Source: Bacteroidota bacterium
GTDB taxonomy: Bacteria; Bacteroidota; Bacteroidia; Chitinophagales; Chitinophagaceae
Direction: 5' to 3'
Assembly: GCA_016706595.1 (NCBI GenBank)
Contig: JADJJH010000001.1
Location: 744,001 to 808,000 of the forward strand
Length of the DNA: 64,000 nt
Below, in pieces: positions 1-7,638 of the stretch (its first letter is position 1; the number at the start of each line of letters is the position of its first letter). The notes under the pieces are model-generated. The model was given only the letters and a program-made list of their open reading frames with translations. It searched no databases and was not told the DNA's origin. A program made the position numbers and the translations under genes.

Positions 1-632
1 AAAAGATGCTTGACCTTCGTGATGGCAAAGTGTTGGATGTATTTTATTCGGTGGTTCAAGTCTCATTTGGTATTGATATGGACTTGAAAGAGTACCCGCA
101 TTTTTTTAGATATCCTTTACAGCAAGAGCTTGTGTCACCGGATGGAACGCATTATCAGCGTATGGAAGTGCATTTGTATTATTACGATCCGGTAATGGCG
201 CCAAAAGGCAAAACAACTTTAGTAGTAAGCTTTTATACTTTAAACAGAGATTATTGGATTGACTTAAGAAGAGATCATCGTAAAGCTTATCGTGAAATAA
301 AAAACCAATTTACCGAAGAAGTTTTAACCCGACTAGATCAAAAATTTGGGAATGATTTTCGCACGAAGATTGAAATGAAAGATATGGCTACACCGGCCAC
401 ATTATTACGGTATACAAATAATTGGAAAGGCAGCACACAAGGTTGGCTTCCAGGTAAAAATTTAATGGCTGCTTCGCCAGTTAAATGGAAATTGCCGGGT
501 TTACAAAACTTTTATTATGCAAGTCATTGGAGCCAACCCGGAGGCGGCATACCGGTTGCGGTAATTAGTGCACGTGATGCCGTGAAGTTGATTTGCAAGG
601 AGAATGGGAAGAAGTTTAGGAGTAATGATTAA
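1..632 (+). CDS. C-terminal part of a phytoene desaturase/CrtISO-like FAD oxidoreductase (5' truncated)
   Basis: The open frame runs in from the left edge, so the gene is cut by the window; the first ATG at 6 is probably internal. About 209 residues are visible. The end reads WLPGKNLMAASPVKWKLPGL, then YYASHWSQPGGGIPVAVISA, which is the C-terminal FAD-contacting and helix region of the NAD(P)/FAD-dependent phytoene desaturase / carotenoid isomerase / retinol saturase family. The N-terminal Rossmann motif would lie outside the window. Family enzymes act on carotenoid or retinoid chains at the membrane; the substrate cannot be told from this fragment. It is followed by short tandem repeats, not by a co-directional gene. 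Confidence 0.7.
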   Translation, partial: KMLDLRDGKVLDVFYSVVQVSFGIDMDLKEYPHFFRYPLQQELVSPDGTHYQRMEVHLYYYDPVMAPKGKTTLVVSFYTLNRDYWIDLRRDHRKAYREIKNQFTEEVLTRLDQKFGNDFRTKIEMKDMATPATLLRYTNNWKGSTQGWLPGKNLMAASPVKWKLPGLQNFYYASHWSQPGGGIPVAVISARDAVKLICKENGKKFRSND

Positions 633-704
633 TGGTTAATGGTTAATGATGAATGGTTAATGATGAATGGTTGATGGTTAATGGTTAATGATGAATGGTC
701 AATG
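629..704. repeat. Short degenerate tandem repeat built on TTAATGGTTAATGATGAATGG
   Basis: Directly after the stop at 632 the sequence alternates the short words TTAATGG, TTAATGATGAATGG and TTGATGG several times up to about 704. At 763-793 a second short duplication (TTTATCATTAATAA, twice) follows. The stretch is noncoding and lies between convergent genes. It looks like slippage-generated simple sequence; no terminator is evident in it. Confidence 0.7.
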
Positions 705-791
705 TTCAATCTGATAACTATCGAATCAGTTTACAAGTATTATTTCCTTTAGATTACCCATAATTTATCATTAATAATTTATCATTAATAA

Positions 792-1097
792 TTATTTACC
801 GTTCTCCTGCTTTACTGAATCAAACACAAAAACATCTTCATTCGCTTTTTTCATGAAATATTTTTCACGGGCATATCTTTCAAGGGTATTTGAATCGGTA
901 CGAATAGCATGTTTTTCGGCTTGCAACTTTGCAATTTCACTTTCGAGATACACAATTTTCTCTTTCATCGCCTTCAATTCTTTGCGTTGCTTGTATTGAG
1001 AAATCAAATCATACTCGGCAAAAAAAACAATCCAAACCAGAAAGCCTGTGCTTACCAGAAAGTATTTATTCTTTATAATGCTAAGCAACAAATTCAT
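792..1097 (-). CDS. DivIC/FtsB-family septum formation initiator
   Basis: This is a 101-residue protein with one N-terminal membrane segment (about residues 10-28, YFLVSTGFLVWIVFFAEYDL) followed by a coiled coil (about 35-70, KELKAMKEKIVYLESEIAKLQ). It ends in the ERYAREKYFMKK block typical of FtsB/DivIC. Family members are bitopic divisome proteins bridging FtsL and FtsQ to septal wall synthesis. It starts 11 bp after the yajC stop and is last in the nusB-DUF1573-yajC-divIC operon. In many Bacteroidota the gene sits beside enolase, which is not seen here. Length and topology fit the family well. Confidence 0.85.
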   Translation of the reverse strand: MNLLLSIIKNKYFLVSTGFLVWIVFFAEYDLISQYKQRKELKAMKEKIVYLESEIAKLQAEKHAIRTDSNTLERYAREKYFMKKANEDVFVFDSVKQENGK

Positions 1098-1108
1098 GTC
1101 TGAAAATA

Positions 1109-1453
1109 TTAAGCTTTTACTTCAGTGCCTAGCTTTTTTCGATAAGCAGCTGTCATTTCCATTGAAATAGCGCTACGATCCATTTTAATAATGGTATTAC
1201 GATCTACTTCTACCATTATGGTTCCGTCATCATTTGCTTTTACAATTTTACCATAGATACCTGCAATGGTAACAATTATATCACCTGCATTATTTTGATT
1301 GGCAAATGCTTTTTGCTCTTTGGCTTTTTTCATTTGCGGACGGATCATGAAGAAATACATGACCACAATCATAGCACCCATAAAAAAAAGTGTACTCATT
1401 GGATTGGGTTTTCCACCTTCACTTGCCATCAATAATGTTGCGTTTAAATTCAT
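1109..1453 (-). CDS. yajC: Preprotein translocase accessory subunit YajC
   Basis: This 114-residue protein has one membrane span near the N terminus (TLFFMGAMIVVMYFFMIRPQ), then the family signature RPQMKKAKEQKAF and a small beta domain (GDIIVTIAGIYGKIVKAND). YajC associates with SecDF in the inner membrane and supports Sec-dependent export. The size is normal for the family. It lies 60 bp downstream of the DUF1573 lipoprotein gene and 11 bp upstream of divIC, so all are probably co-transcribed from the promoter before nusB. The nusB-DUF1573-yajC order is a recurring Bacteroidota arrangement. Confidence 0.92.
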   Translation of the reverse strand: MNLNATLLMASEGGKPNPMSTLFFMGAMIVVMYFFMIRPQMKKAKEQKAFANQNNAGDIIVTIAGIYGKIVKANDDGTIMVEVDRNTIIKMDRSAISMEMTAAYRKKLGTEVKA

Positions 1454-1513
1454 TGTATTTTTTTAAATTTTGTCAAAAGTATTTAATTAGTTGCAATCGA
1501 AAATATTTTTTTG

Positions 1514-2005
1514 CTATTCAACCTGTGCTTTTATAATTAAGGTATATACAGCAGGACTTCCATTGGTTTGTATCGTAACTCCCTTTTCATTATTCCCTTT
1601 TTTGCCCTGACTATTAAAAGTTACTTTAATGGTTTCTTTTTTGCCCGGTGCAATTGGATATTGTGGGTAAACAGGCACTGTACATCCACATGATGCTTTG
1701 GCCTCGTTAATAATGATTTCTTTTTTTCCGGTATTCTCAAATTCAAAATCATAACTAAGTATTTCACCATCAGTAATACGACCGAAATCATGCACCGTAT
1801 CAACAAAAGTTAAATTGCCTATAGTATGTAGTGAAGAAACTGAATCGTTACTGAGCGTATTAGGGTTATCTATTAAGGTGGTTGGCAAATGGTTTTTTAA
1901 AGCCAAATCATCAGATTCTTGAGCATCTTTGTTTGCGCAAGACAGCAAACACCATGATGAAAGCAAAATGAAGAAATATTTAGTACACATCGAAAATAAT
2001 TTCAT
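1514..2005 (-). CDS. DUF1573-domain lipoprotein
   Basis: A 163-residue protein whose signal peptide ends in a lipobox (LLSC, Cys at about residue 23), so it is expected to be lipid-anchored. The mature part is one DUF1573 (Ig-like/ASH-type) domain with the motifs VHDFGRI, YDFEFENTGKKEIII, ASCGCTVP and PGKKETIKVTFNSQGK. The molecular function of DUF1573 proteins is unknown. The ATG abuts the nusB stop codon with no gap, indicating tight coupling. Its constant position between nusB and yajC in Bacteroidota suggests a link with envelope biogenesis, but that is inference. Confidence 0.9.
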   Translation of the reverse strand: MKLFSMCTKYFFILLSSWCLLSCANKDAQESDDLALKNHLPTTLIDNPNTLSNDSVSSLHTIGNLTFVDTVHDFGRITDGEILSYDFEFENTGKKEIIINEAKASCGCTVPVYPQYPIAPGKKETIKVTFNSQGKKGNNEKGVTIQTNGSPAVYTLIIKAQVE

Positions 2006-2932
2006 TTATTTTTTGGTGAAGGTTTCTTTAAAAAGTTTATTTTCTTTGGCAAGATCTTTATGAACGCTGTCAAGTAAACCATTCACAAATTGTCCGCTTT
2101 GCAAAGTGCTATACGACTTTGCCAAATCGATATATTCATTGATAGTAACTTTTACCGGAATGGTTTTAAAGAACATCATTTCACATATGCCAAGATGTAA
2201 TAAGATTAAATCTATAAGTGCTACCCTTTCGGCATCCCAATTGACTAATTTGGGTTCAATCAGATGGAAAACAATATCCTTTTTATCGTAATAAGCAACT
2301 ATTAAATCCTTAGCAAATTCAAGTTTATCGGGGCTTATTATTTTACCGAAATTGAAGTTAGCTGCAGTATTCGATAATTTTTCAAACCAACTTTGTATCA
2401 TATCAGCATCATTATACCAACATTGATATTGTTCGGATAAAAAGGTAGAAGCATATTCGTTTTGATAGATTATCTTTTCAAGAATGAAAAGAAAAATACT
2501 TTTTTCTTCAGATGAATTTCTGTCTTCTTTTGAGATATAATTTTTATAATCGGGGGTTTCTATCAATTCAAGAAACAATTTGCGAATAAACTCATCTTCA
2601 AACATCGACGAAATCTTATGTTCTTTGATGCTATCGGCAAAGTGAGTATTTTTTTTAAGTTGCTGAATAATCAAATTGCCGGCAAGTTTTTTATTGATGT
2701 TTAAGTCATCGGCTGTGGTAATAAATTTAGATGCTTTTTGATTCGAATAAATCAACACATATTCACACAAAAGGTAGGTAAGATGCACTGAGGCTGCTAA
2801 AAGTGCAGATGTTTCATTTAATTTATTATCTAATAATTTAAGTGCTTTATCAGATTGCACTTCATCAAATTGTTGACCAAGTTCATAAATAGTTTGAAAA
2901 ACTTTAATGCGTATATTTCTTCTACTGATCAT
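2006..2932 (-). CDS. nusB: Transcription antitermination factor NusB (long Bacteroidota form)
   Basis: 308 residues, about twice the E. coli NusB. The N terminus (MISRRNIRIKVFQTIYELG) and the C-terminal half (about residues 200-305, with DRVALIDLILLHLGICEMM-like and KVTINEYIDLAKSYST motifs) are the NusB fold. The extra helical middle is usual in Bacteroidota. NusB with NusE/S10 binds boxA RNA and prevents premature termination, mainly on rRNA operons. It is first in the operon with DUF1573, yajC and divIC, and has a TAnnTTTG -7 box upstream. The ATG at 2932 begins the canonical N terminus. Confidence 0.92.
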   Translation of the reverse strand: MISRRNIRIKVFQTIYELGQQFDEVQSDKALKLLDNKLNETSALLAASVHLTYLLCEYVLIYSNQKASKFITTADDLNINKKLAGNLIIQQLKKNTHFADSIKEHKISSMFEDEFIRKLFLELIETPDYKNYISKEDRNSSEEKSIFLFILEKIIYQNEYASTFLSEQYQCWYNDADMIQSWFEKLSNTAANFNFGKIISPDKLEFAKDLIVAYYDKKDIVFHLIEPKLVNWDAERVALIDLILLHLGICEMMFFKTIPVKVTINEYIDLAKSYSTLQSGQFVNGLLDSVHKDLAKENKLFKETFTKK

Positions 2933-2963
2933 ACAAAGAGCCTGCGTGGGTTTTTAGAGCGCG

Positions 2964-2971
2964 CAAATATA
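2964..2971 (-). promoter_or_regulatory. Bacteroidota-type -7 box of the nusB operon
   Basis: On the minus strand this reads TATATTTG, a perfect match to the TAnnTTTG box recognised by the Bacteroidota primary sigma factor. It lies 31 bp upstream of the nusB ATG, giving an expected transcript start near 2958. No convincing TTTG -33 box is seen at the usual 19-21 bp distance. Confidence 0.55.
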
Positions 2972-3008
2972 GGACGTGTGTTACATAACTGAAAATATAT
3001 TTAAGTAG

Positions 3009-3890
3009 TGTTTGCAAGAAAACGCCATCTACATCGTCATCCTCGCCTTTCAAACAGGTCATTTACCGAAGTAAACTCCCTGTTTTCAAAGCTTCGGCTT
3101 CCTCGTATTGGACGCTTTCTTATCAAACACTTAGTTTTCTGTCTGACACTACATATTGTTTGCAAGAAAAACGCCTTCAGTCTGCATCGTCATCCTCGCC
3201 TTTCAAACAGGTCATTTACCGAAGTAAACTCCCTGTTTTCAAAGCTTCGGCTTCCTCGTATTTGACGCTTTCTTATCAAACACTTAGTTTTCTGTCTGAC
3301 ACTACATATTGTTTGCAAGAAAACACCATCTGCATCGTCATCCTCGCCTTTCAAACAGGTCATTTACCGAAGTAAACTCCCTGTTTTCAAAGCTTCGGCT
3401 TCCTCGTATTGGACGCTTTCTTATCAAACACTTAGTTTTCGATATGACACTACATATGGTTTGCAAGAAAACGCCATTTACATCGTCATCCTCGCCTTTC
3501 AAACAGGTCATTTACCGAAGTAAACTCCCTGTTTTCAAAGCTTCAGCTTCCTCGTATTGGACACTTTCTTATCAAACACTTAGTTTTCGGTGTGACACTA
3601 CATATGGTTTGCAAGAAAACGCCATTTACATCGTCATCCTCGCCTTTCAAACAGGTCATTTACCGAAGTAAACTCCCTGTTTTCAAAGCTTCGGCTTCCT
3701 CGTATTGGACACTTTCTTATCAAACACTTAGTTTTCGGTGTGACACTACATATTGTTTGCAAGAAAACACCATCTACATCGTCATCTCGCTTTCAAACAG
3801 GTCATTTACCGAAGTAAATTCCCTGTTTTCAAAGCTTCGGCTTCCTCGTATTGGACGCTTTCTTATCAAACACTTAGTTTCGGTGTGACT
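3009..3890. repeat. Six-unit tandem array, about 148 bp per unit, noncoding
   Basis: Units begin at about 3009, 3157, 3310, 3458, 3606 and 3754, each opening with TG(T/G)TTGCAAGAAAA. Spacing is 148 bp except for one 153-bp unit; the last unit is slightly shortened. Units are nearly identical. Each holds a nested hairpin: outer arms AAACAGG/CCTGTTT and inner arms TTTAC/GTAAA around CGAA, which on the minus strand is a C(UUCG)G tetraloop. A second hairpin, AAGC-TTCG-GCTT, is on the plus strand. The period is not a multiple of three, so reading frames shift between units and the small ORFs here are not genes. The array lies just upstream of the nusB promoter. Confidence 0.9.
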
Positions 3891-4314
3891 AATTAGTAAA
3901 CAGGTGACGAAAAATCGAAAAGCCTAGACTGAGGAGTTTAAGAACCAAGCTAGTGAGCGCCTTCAAAATTTGGTTCATCAACAATATTAAAGCGTTCACC
4001 TTAAGACTACTTTTATTAATTGCTCCCTAATATGATCTTAGTAGCGACGTGGCAGGGATTGAGCGATTACCGCCGGCATGTTGGACGCGTATTTTGTTTT
4101 GAATAAAATTTTAATGAACATGGCGGAGTAGTAGCGAAAGCCCGGCTGCCACCCAAAAAAAATCACCAAAAATGAAGAAATCCAATTCCCAAAAGCAGTC
4201 TTCCACAGGTTATGCACGTATGTATATTATCTGCATAGTTTAATTTGTTTCAACGTAACACTTTACACTAATTTCACCCATTACTGCATAACACTATTTG
4301 CCCGAAACACTATC
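3891..4314. other. Noncoding stretch between the tandem array and the crotonase gene
   Basis: No gene is supported here. It holds a possible hairpin with 7-bp arms (GAACCAA at 3942-3948, TTGGTTC at 3970-3976), the dispersed element at 4049-4154, and an AT-rich leader before the ATG at 4315. No clear TAnnTTTG promoter was found. Confidence 0.6.
4049..4154 (+). repeat. Dispersed structured element, copy A
   Basis: It begins GTGGCAGGGATTGAGCG and ends CCCGGCTGCCACCC followed by an A-run. The termini GTGGCAG/CTGCCAC are inverted repeats. An inner pair of arms (4073-4082 and 4117-4126, CATGTT/AACATG core, 9 of 10 pairs) encloses an AT-rich loop. A conserved GGCGGAGTAG block follows the right inner arm. 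Related copies are at 28289-28398, 55214-55329 (minus) and 63626-63746. Confidence 0.85.
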
Positions 4315-5199
4315 ATGTTTATAAACAACAATTTACGAATTAAAATTGACGAAGAGAATAAGATACTTTGGGTAGGTATAGACTTACAAGACAAGCTTTG
4401 TTACTCGATTCATTTTTTAGATAATCTTTCGTATGTGAAAGAGTTGATTATGTATTTGATTAAAAAAGAAAATATTAAATACGTAGTAGCCTATTCATTG
4501 AATCATGGTGTATGGAATTTAGGCGGAGATCTTGAATTTTTCGTCTCGTGCATTAAAAGCAATAACCGAAAAGCCTTACAAGATTATGCTTATAAGTGCA
4601 TTGATTTAGTTTACAATTTTAATAGTAATTATGAATTGGATGTCTTTTCGGCATGTGTAGTTCAAGGAAATGCTTTTGGTGGCGGATTTGAAAGTGCGCT
4701 TTCAGGTAATTATATCTTGGCTGAGCAATCGGCGAAGTTTAGTTTTCCGGAAATCATATTTGGTACTTTCCCTGGCATGGGCGCATATAGCTTTTTAACT
4801 AAGAAGGTTGGTTTTAATAAAGCGAATGAAATTATCAATTCAAATAAAACGTATACTGCGTTGGAAATCTGCGATTTAGGTATTATTAATAAGGTGTGCG
4901 AGGATGGGATGGGCCTATTAAGCATGGCTAATTTAATTAGAAATGGAGAGATGGATAAGTATATGAATAACCCTTTTATGAGTATTTGTAATCGAGTTTC
5001 AAAAAGCGAACTTTTTGAGATTGTGAACCTGTGGCTGGAAAAAGCTTTTTTATTAAGTGAAGATAATTTATCACGAATGATGAAATTAGCGGCATTTCAA
5101 AAACGAAAACTATCGAGTCAAGTAAAAGATAATGATCCACTATTGGCAGAAGAACGGAAATTTGCAGAAGCCACACTCATCAATAAATTATACAATTAA
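4315..5199 (+). CDS. Crotonase-family protein resembling the DSF synthase RpfF
   Basis: 294 residues of enoyl-CoA hydratase/isomerase fold. It resembles the RpfF branch more than ordinary hydratases: GVWNLGGDLEFFVSCI (about 65-80), VVQGNAFGGGFESALSG (115-131) and FPEIIFGTFPGMGAYSFL (144-161). Glu126 and Glu146 are 20 residues apart, as are the catalytic Glu141 and Glu161 of Xanthomonas RpfF. The family dehydrates 3-hydroxyacyl-ACP and releases cis-2-unsaturated fatty-acid signals (DSF). No RpfC/RpfG-like sensor is adjacent. It stands alone between the noncoding block and an Omp28-type gene. DSF production is inferred from motifs; another crotonase activity remains possible. Confidence 0.75.
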   Translation: MFINNNLRIKIDEENKILWVGIDLQDKLCYSIHFLDNLSYVKELIMYLIKKENIKYVVAYSLNHGVWNLGGDLEFFVSCIKSNNRKALQDYAYKCIDLVYNFNSNYELDVFSACVVQGNAFGGGFESALSGNYILAEQSAKFSFPEIIFGTFPGMGAYSFLTKKVGFNKANEIINSNKTYTALEICDLGIINKVCEDGMGLLSMANLIRNGEMDKYMNNPFMSICNRVSKSELFEIVNLWLEKAFLLSEDNLSRMMKLAAFQKRKLSSQVKDNDPLLAEERKFAEATLINKLYN

Positions 5200-5262
5200 T
5201 TCAAAGCGATGAATGTGCTATTAACATATGTTAACGTGCTATATATATTCAAATCAAAACTT

Positions 5263-5270
5263 TACATTTG
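5263..5270 (+). promoter_or_regulatory. -7 box (TACATTTG) of the Omp28-type gene
   Basis: A perfect TAnnTTTG match 23 bp before the ATG at 5294, implying a transcript start around 5276 and a very short leader. No strong -33 TTTG is visible. Confidence 0.5.
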
Positions 5271-5293
5271 TTCAAATAATTAAAACTATAAAA

Positions 5294-6166
5294 ATGAAAA
5301 ACCTTCTATCCCTAAGTTTAATGGTGGCCCTAGCCATTGGATTTGCATCTTGCAAAAAAAATTCAACAACTGCAGACGGGAAAAATCATCTGGGTTACAT
5401 TTCAACAACAACTACTACTACTCCGGTAATTATTCCGTTGCCTGTAGGTGATGTGCCGGCTACTTTCACTAAAAAAGCAGTCATCGAAGAATTTACCGGT
5501 GAATGGTGCCAGTATTGTCCAGATGGGGGTTTAATTATGGATGCGTTATGCGCTGGTAATAATAAAATATATGGTGCCGCCATACATGATGGTGACTTCT
5601 TAACTATCGAACCTTTCTATACACAAATTACAGGTTTATTACCGAATACTTATGGGTTTCCTGGCGCAACTGTCGACAGAGAACCATATGGTGGAGAAAA
5701 CATTTTTTCAAGAAGCAGTTGGGGAGCTGCTGCTAATATTTGTTTAGGCAAGGTTGCTGATTGTGGTTTAGCTATGAAAAATACTGAAAAGAATAATACA
5801 CTTGACATTTCAGTGTATTGCGGATATAACAAGAAAATTTCTTCTGATACAAAAGTTACTATCTACTTATTGGAAGATAAAGTAGATATGATTTCTCAAG
5901 TTAATGCGCCGGTTGGATATATGCATAATCATGTTGTTCGTAAAGTAATTACCGCTACCGTTGGCGATGCAGTTTCATTAACTGATATGAATAAAAAATA
6001 TGCTTTACTTGAATTTAAAGGCATTGATTTAGTAGCTGCGAAAATTGGTAATAAGGCAAATGCTAAAGTACTTGCTTTCATTAATGTAAATGGTGCCGAC
6101 AAAATGAGTCATCATATTTTAAATGCACAAGAAGCAGGTTTGAACGAAACTAAAAAATGGGATTAA
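5294..6166 (+). CDS. Omp28-related lipoprotein with thioredoxin-like WCxxC motif
   Basis: 290 residues from the ATG at 5294; an upstream extension to 5228 would spoil the signal peptide. The signal ends in a lipobox-like GFASC (Cys at about 20), followed by a Thr-rich linker. The next part, KAVIEEFTGEWCQYCPDG, is a thioredoxin-fold start with a WCxxC redox pair, as in Bacteroidota Omp28-related and peptide-transport-linked lipoproteins. The C-terminal half is beta-rich (VTIYLLEDKVDMISQVN). It probably sits in the outer membrane or periplasm; substrate unknown. It has its own -7 box and a strong terminator, so it is monocistronic. Confidence 0.8.
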   Translation: MKNLLSLSLMVALAIGFASCKKNSTTADGKNHLGYISTTTTTTPVIIPLPVGDVPATFTKKAVIEEFTGEWCQYCPDGGLIMDALCAGNNKIYGAAIHDGDFLTIEPFYTQITGLLPNTYGFPGATVDREPYGGENIFSRSSWGAAANICLGKVADCGLAMKNTEKNNTLDISVYCGYNKKISSDTKVTIYLLEDKVDMISQVNAPVGYMHNHVVRKVITATVGDAVSLTDMNKKYALLEFKGIDLVAAKIGNKANAKVLAFINVNGADKMSHHILNAQEAGLNETKKWD

Positions 6167-6189
6167 TAATCGTTTTATAATTTTAAAGA

Positions 6190-6218
6190 AACACTCCGAA
6201 ATTGGGGTGTTTTTTTTT
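6190..6218 (+). terminator. Rho-independent terminator of the Omp28-type gene
   Basis: Stem AACACTCC (6190-6197) pairs with GGGGTGTT (6204-6211) across a 6-nt loop, with one G-T pair, followed by a run of eight T. It lies 23 bp after the stop codon. Confidence 0.88.
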
Positions 6219-6273
6219 GATACCATCTAATGATTTGTACTCATCAAAACACAAATTTGAATACTTTAGCATT

Positions 6274-7377
6274 ATGTCTAGAATCTCACCAAGTAAATAT
6301 TGGAAAATCATTAACCCGGTAGAAGTATTGCGCACTAAAAAAGTATTACAACATAACCCTACCCTTGCGCCAGTATCTGCAAATAATAAGGATTCGGTAA
6401 TTAGTTTGCATACCTACCAAACCAATTCGTGTAAGGTTCTTAAAATGCTTCGGCCCGAAGATATCACGATTTCGTTGTTTACTCCCGCTCATAACTATTG
6501 GTTGAATATAGATAACTTAAATAAATCGAGTATTGAGCTTATAGGTCATAATATCGGTTTGCATCCATTAATTGTTGAGGATATATTAAGCAAAAATCAA
6601 CGCCCCAAAACTGAAGAAATCGACAACCTATTCACTTGTGTAATGCACATGCTCTATTTTAACGATGAAACAAGCAGTATCGAAAGTGAGCAAGTGAGTT
6701 TTGTTCTAGGAAAAAATTTTCTGATCACTTTTCAAGATGAATGTAACCGCGATTTATTTAATCCCATTCGTGAAAAATTGCAAATTGAAAGAACTCGACT
6801 ACGTCAAAATGGTTCAGATTATTTGCTCTATGCTTTAATCGATGTAATTGTAGATCACTACTTTGTGGTTTTGGATAAACTGGCAGGACAAATAGAAAAA
6901 CTTGAAGAAGAAATTATGCGAAGCGCAGAACATAGTTATTCGATGAACCATATAAATGATATGCGCAAAGAACTTATGTATTTTAAACGTCATGTTGCCC
7001 CTGTTCGTGAATTATTAGGAAGTATTATTAGATCCGATTCAACTATGATTGATAATAGGCATATGAATTATTTTAAGGATATTCAAGATCATATTATTCA
7101 AGCCAATGACTTATGCGAGACCTATCGCGATATCATTGCCAATATTCGAGATTTATATTTAAGTCAGATGAATTTAAAAATGAATGAAGTAATGAAATTT
7201 CTTGCCATCGTTACTACCTTACTTGCACCGGCAACCGTGATAGGTGGAGTTTTTGGAATGAATTTCGATCGAATTCCTACCTTGCACAGTCAGAATGGTT
7301 TTTGGCTTGCTACAGGCATCATGTTTGTTGTACCCTTATTTATGTTATTATATTTCCGTCATAAACGTTGGTTTTAG
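6274..7377 (+). CDS. corA: CorA-family Mg2+/Co2+ transporter
   Basis: 367 residues from the ATG at 6274, which starts MSRISPSKYW; an earlier in-frame start would lie inside the preceding terminator. It has a large cytoplasmic funnel with the family-like stretch HPLIVEDILSKNQRPKTEE, a long helix (EKLEEEIMRSAEHSYS) and two C-terminal membrane spans. The first span is followed by the signature FGMNF (canonical GMN selectivity motif), then a charged C terminus (FRHKRWF). CorA forms a pentameric inner-membrane channel for divalent cations. No riboswitch is visible in the short leader. Monocistronic by spacing (260 bp to the next gene). Confidence 0.92.
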   Translation: MSRISPSKYWKIINPVEVLRTKKVLQHNPTLAPVSANNKDSVISLHTYQTNSCKVLKMLRPEDITISLFTPAHNYWLNIDNLNKSSIELIGHNIGLHPLIVEDILSKNQRPKTEEIDNLFTCVMHMLYFNDETSSIESEQVSFVLGKNFLITFQDECNRDLFNPIREKLQIERTRLRQNGSDYLLYALIDVIVDHYFVVLDKLAGQIEKLEEEIMRSAEHSYSMNHINDMRKELMYFKRHVAPVRELLGSIIRSDSTMIDNRHMNYFKDIQDHIIQANDLCETYRDIIANIRDLYLSQMNLKMNEVMKFLAIVTTLLAPATVIGGVFGMNFDRIPTLHSQNGFWLATGIMFVVPLFMLLYFRHKRWF

Positions 7378-7614
7378 TGTGATGTAAGAGTGTTTAAGTG
7401 TTAATTGGTAAGTGGGTTAATGGTTTATCGAGTTAGGTTAGTATGTTTCAATAATACAAAGGTTTTTATGATGCTCTTCATTTACCAATGCCTATGTCGA
7501 AATATAAAAAACCGAAAGACTTAAATGGTGAAGGTCATGGAATGAATTCTTAAAATGACTTCATGCTTACTAAAGAAGCCTTCTCTTGAATAGGTAAAAG
7601 AATTTCTGAGATAG

Positions 7615-7622
7615 TATATTTG
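7615..7622 (+). promoter_or_regulatory. -7 box (TATATTTG) of the serine operon
   Basis: A perfect TAnnTTTG match 17 bp before the ATG at 7639, so the leader would be about ten bases. The rest of the 7378-7638 gap shows no RNA structure that I can support. Confidence 0.55.
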
Positions 7623-7638
7623 CAGCCATCGATTATTT

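Noticed and set aside
3008..3888. Small ORFs across the array
   Set aside because: The unit length is not a multiple of three, so each ORF switches frames between copies; there is no start context or domain.
3009..3890. The tandem array as a CRISPR
   Set aside because: Whole 148-bp units are alike; there are no short repeats separated by unique spacers and no cas genes.
4203..4222. DnaA-box-like TTATGCACG near 4211 as an origin
   Set aside because: Single imperfect match, no cluster of boxes, no dnaA or dnaN nearby.
6190..6218. A metal-sensing riboswitch before corA
   Set aside because: The only structure is the simple terminator of the preceding gene; no M-box-like fold is visible in the short leader.
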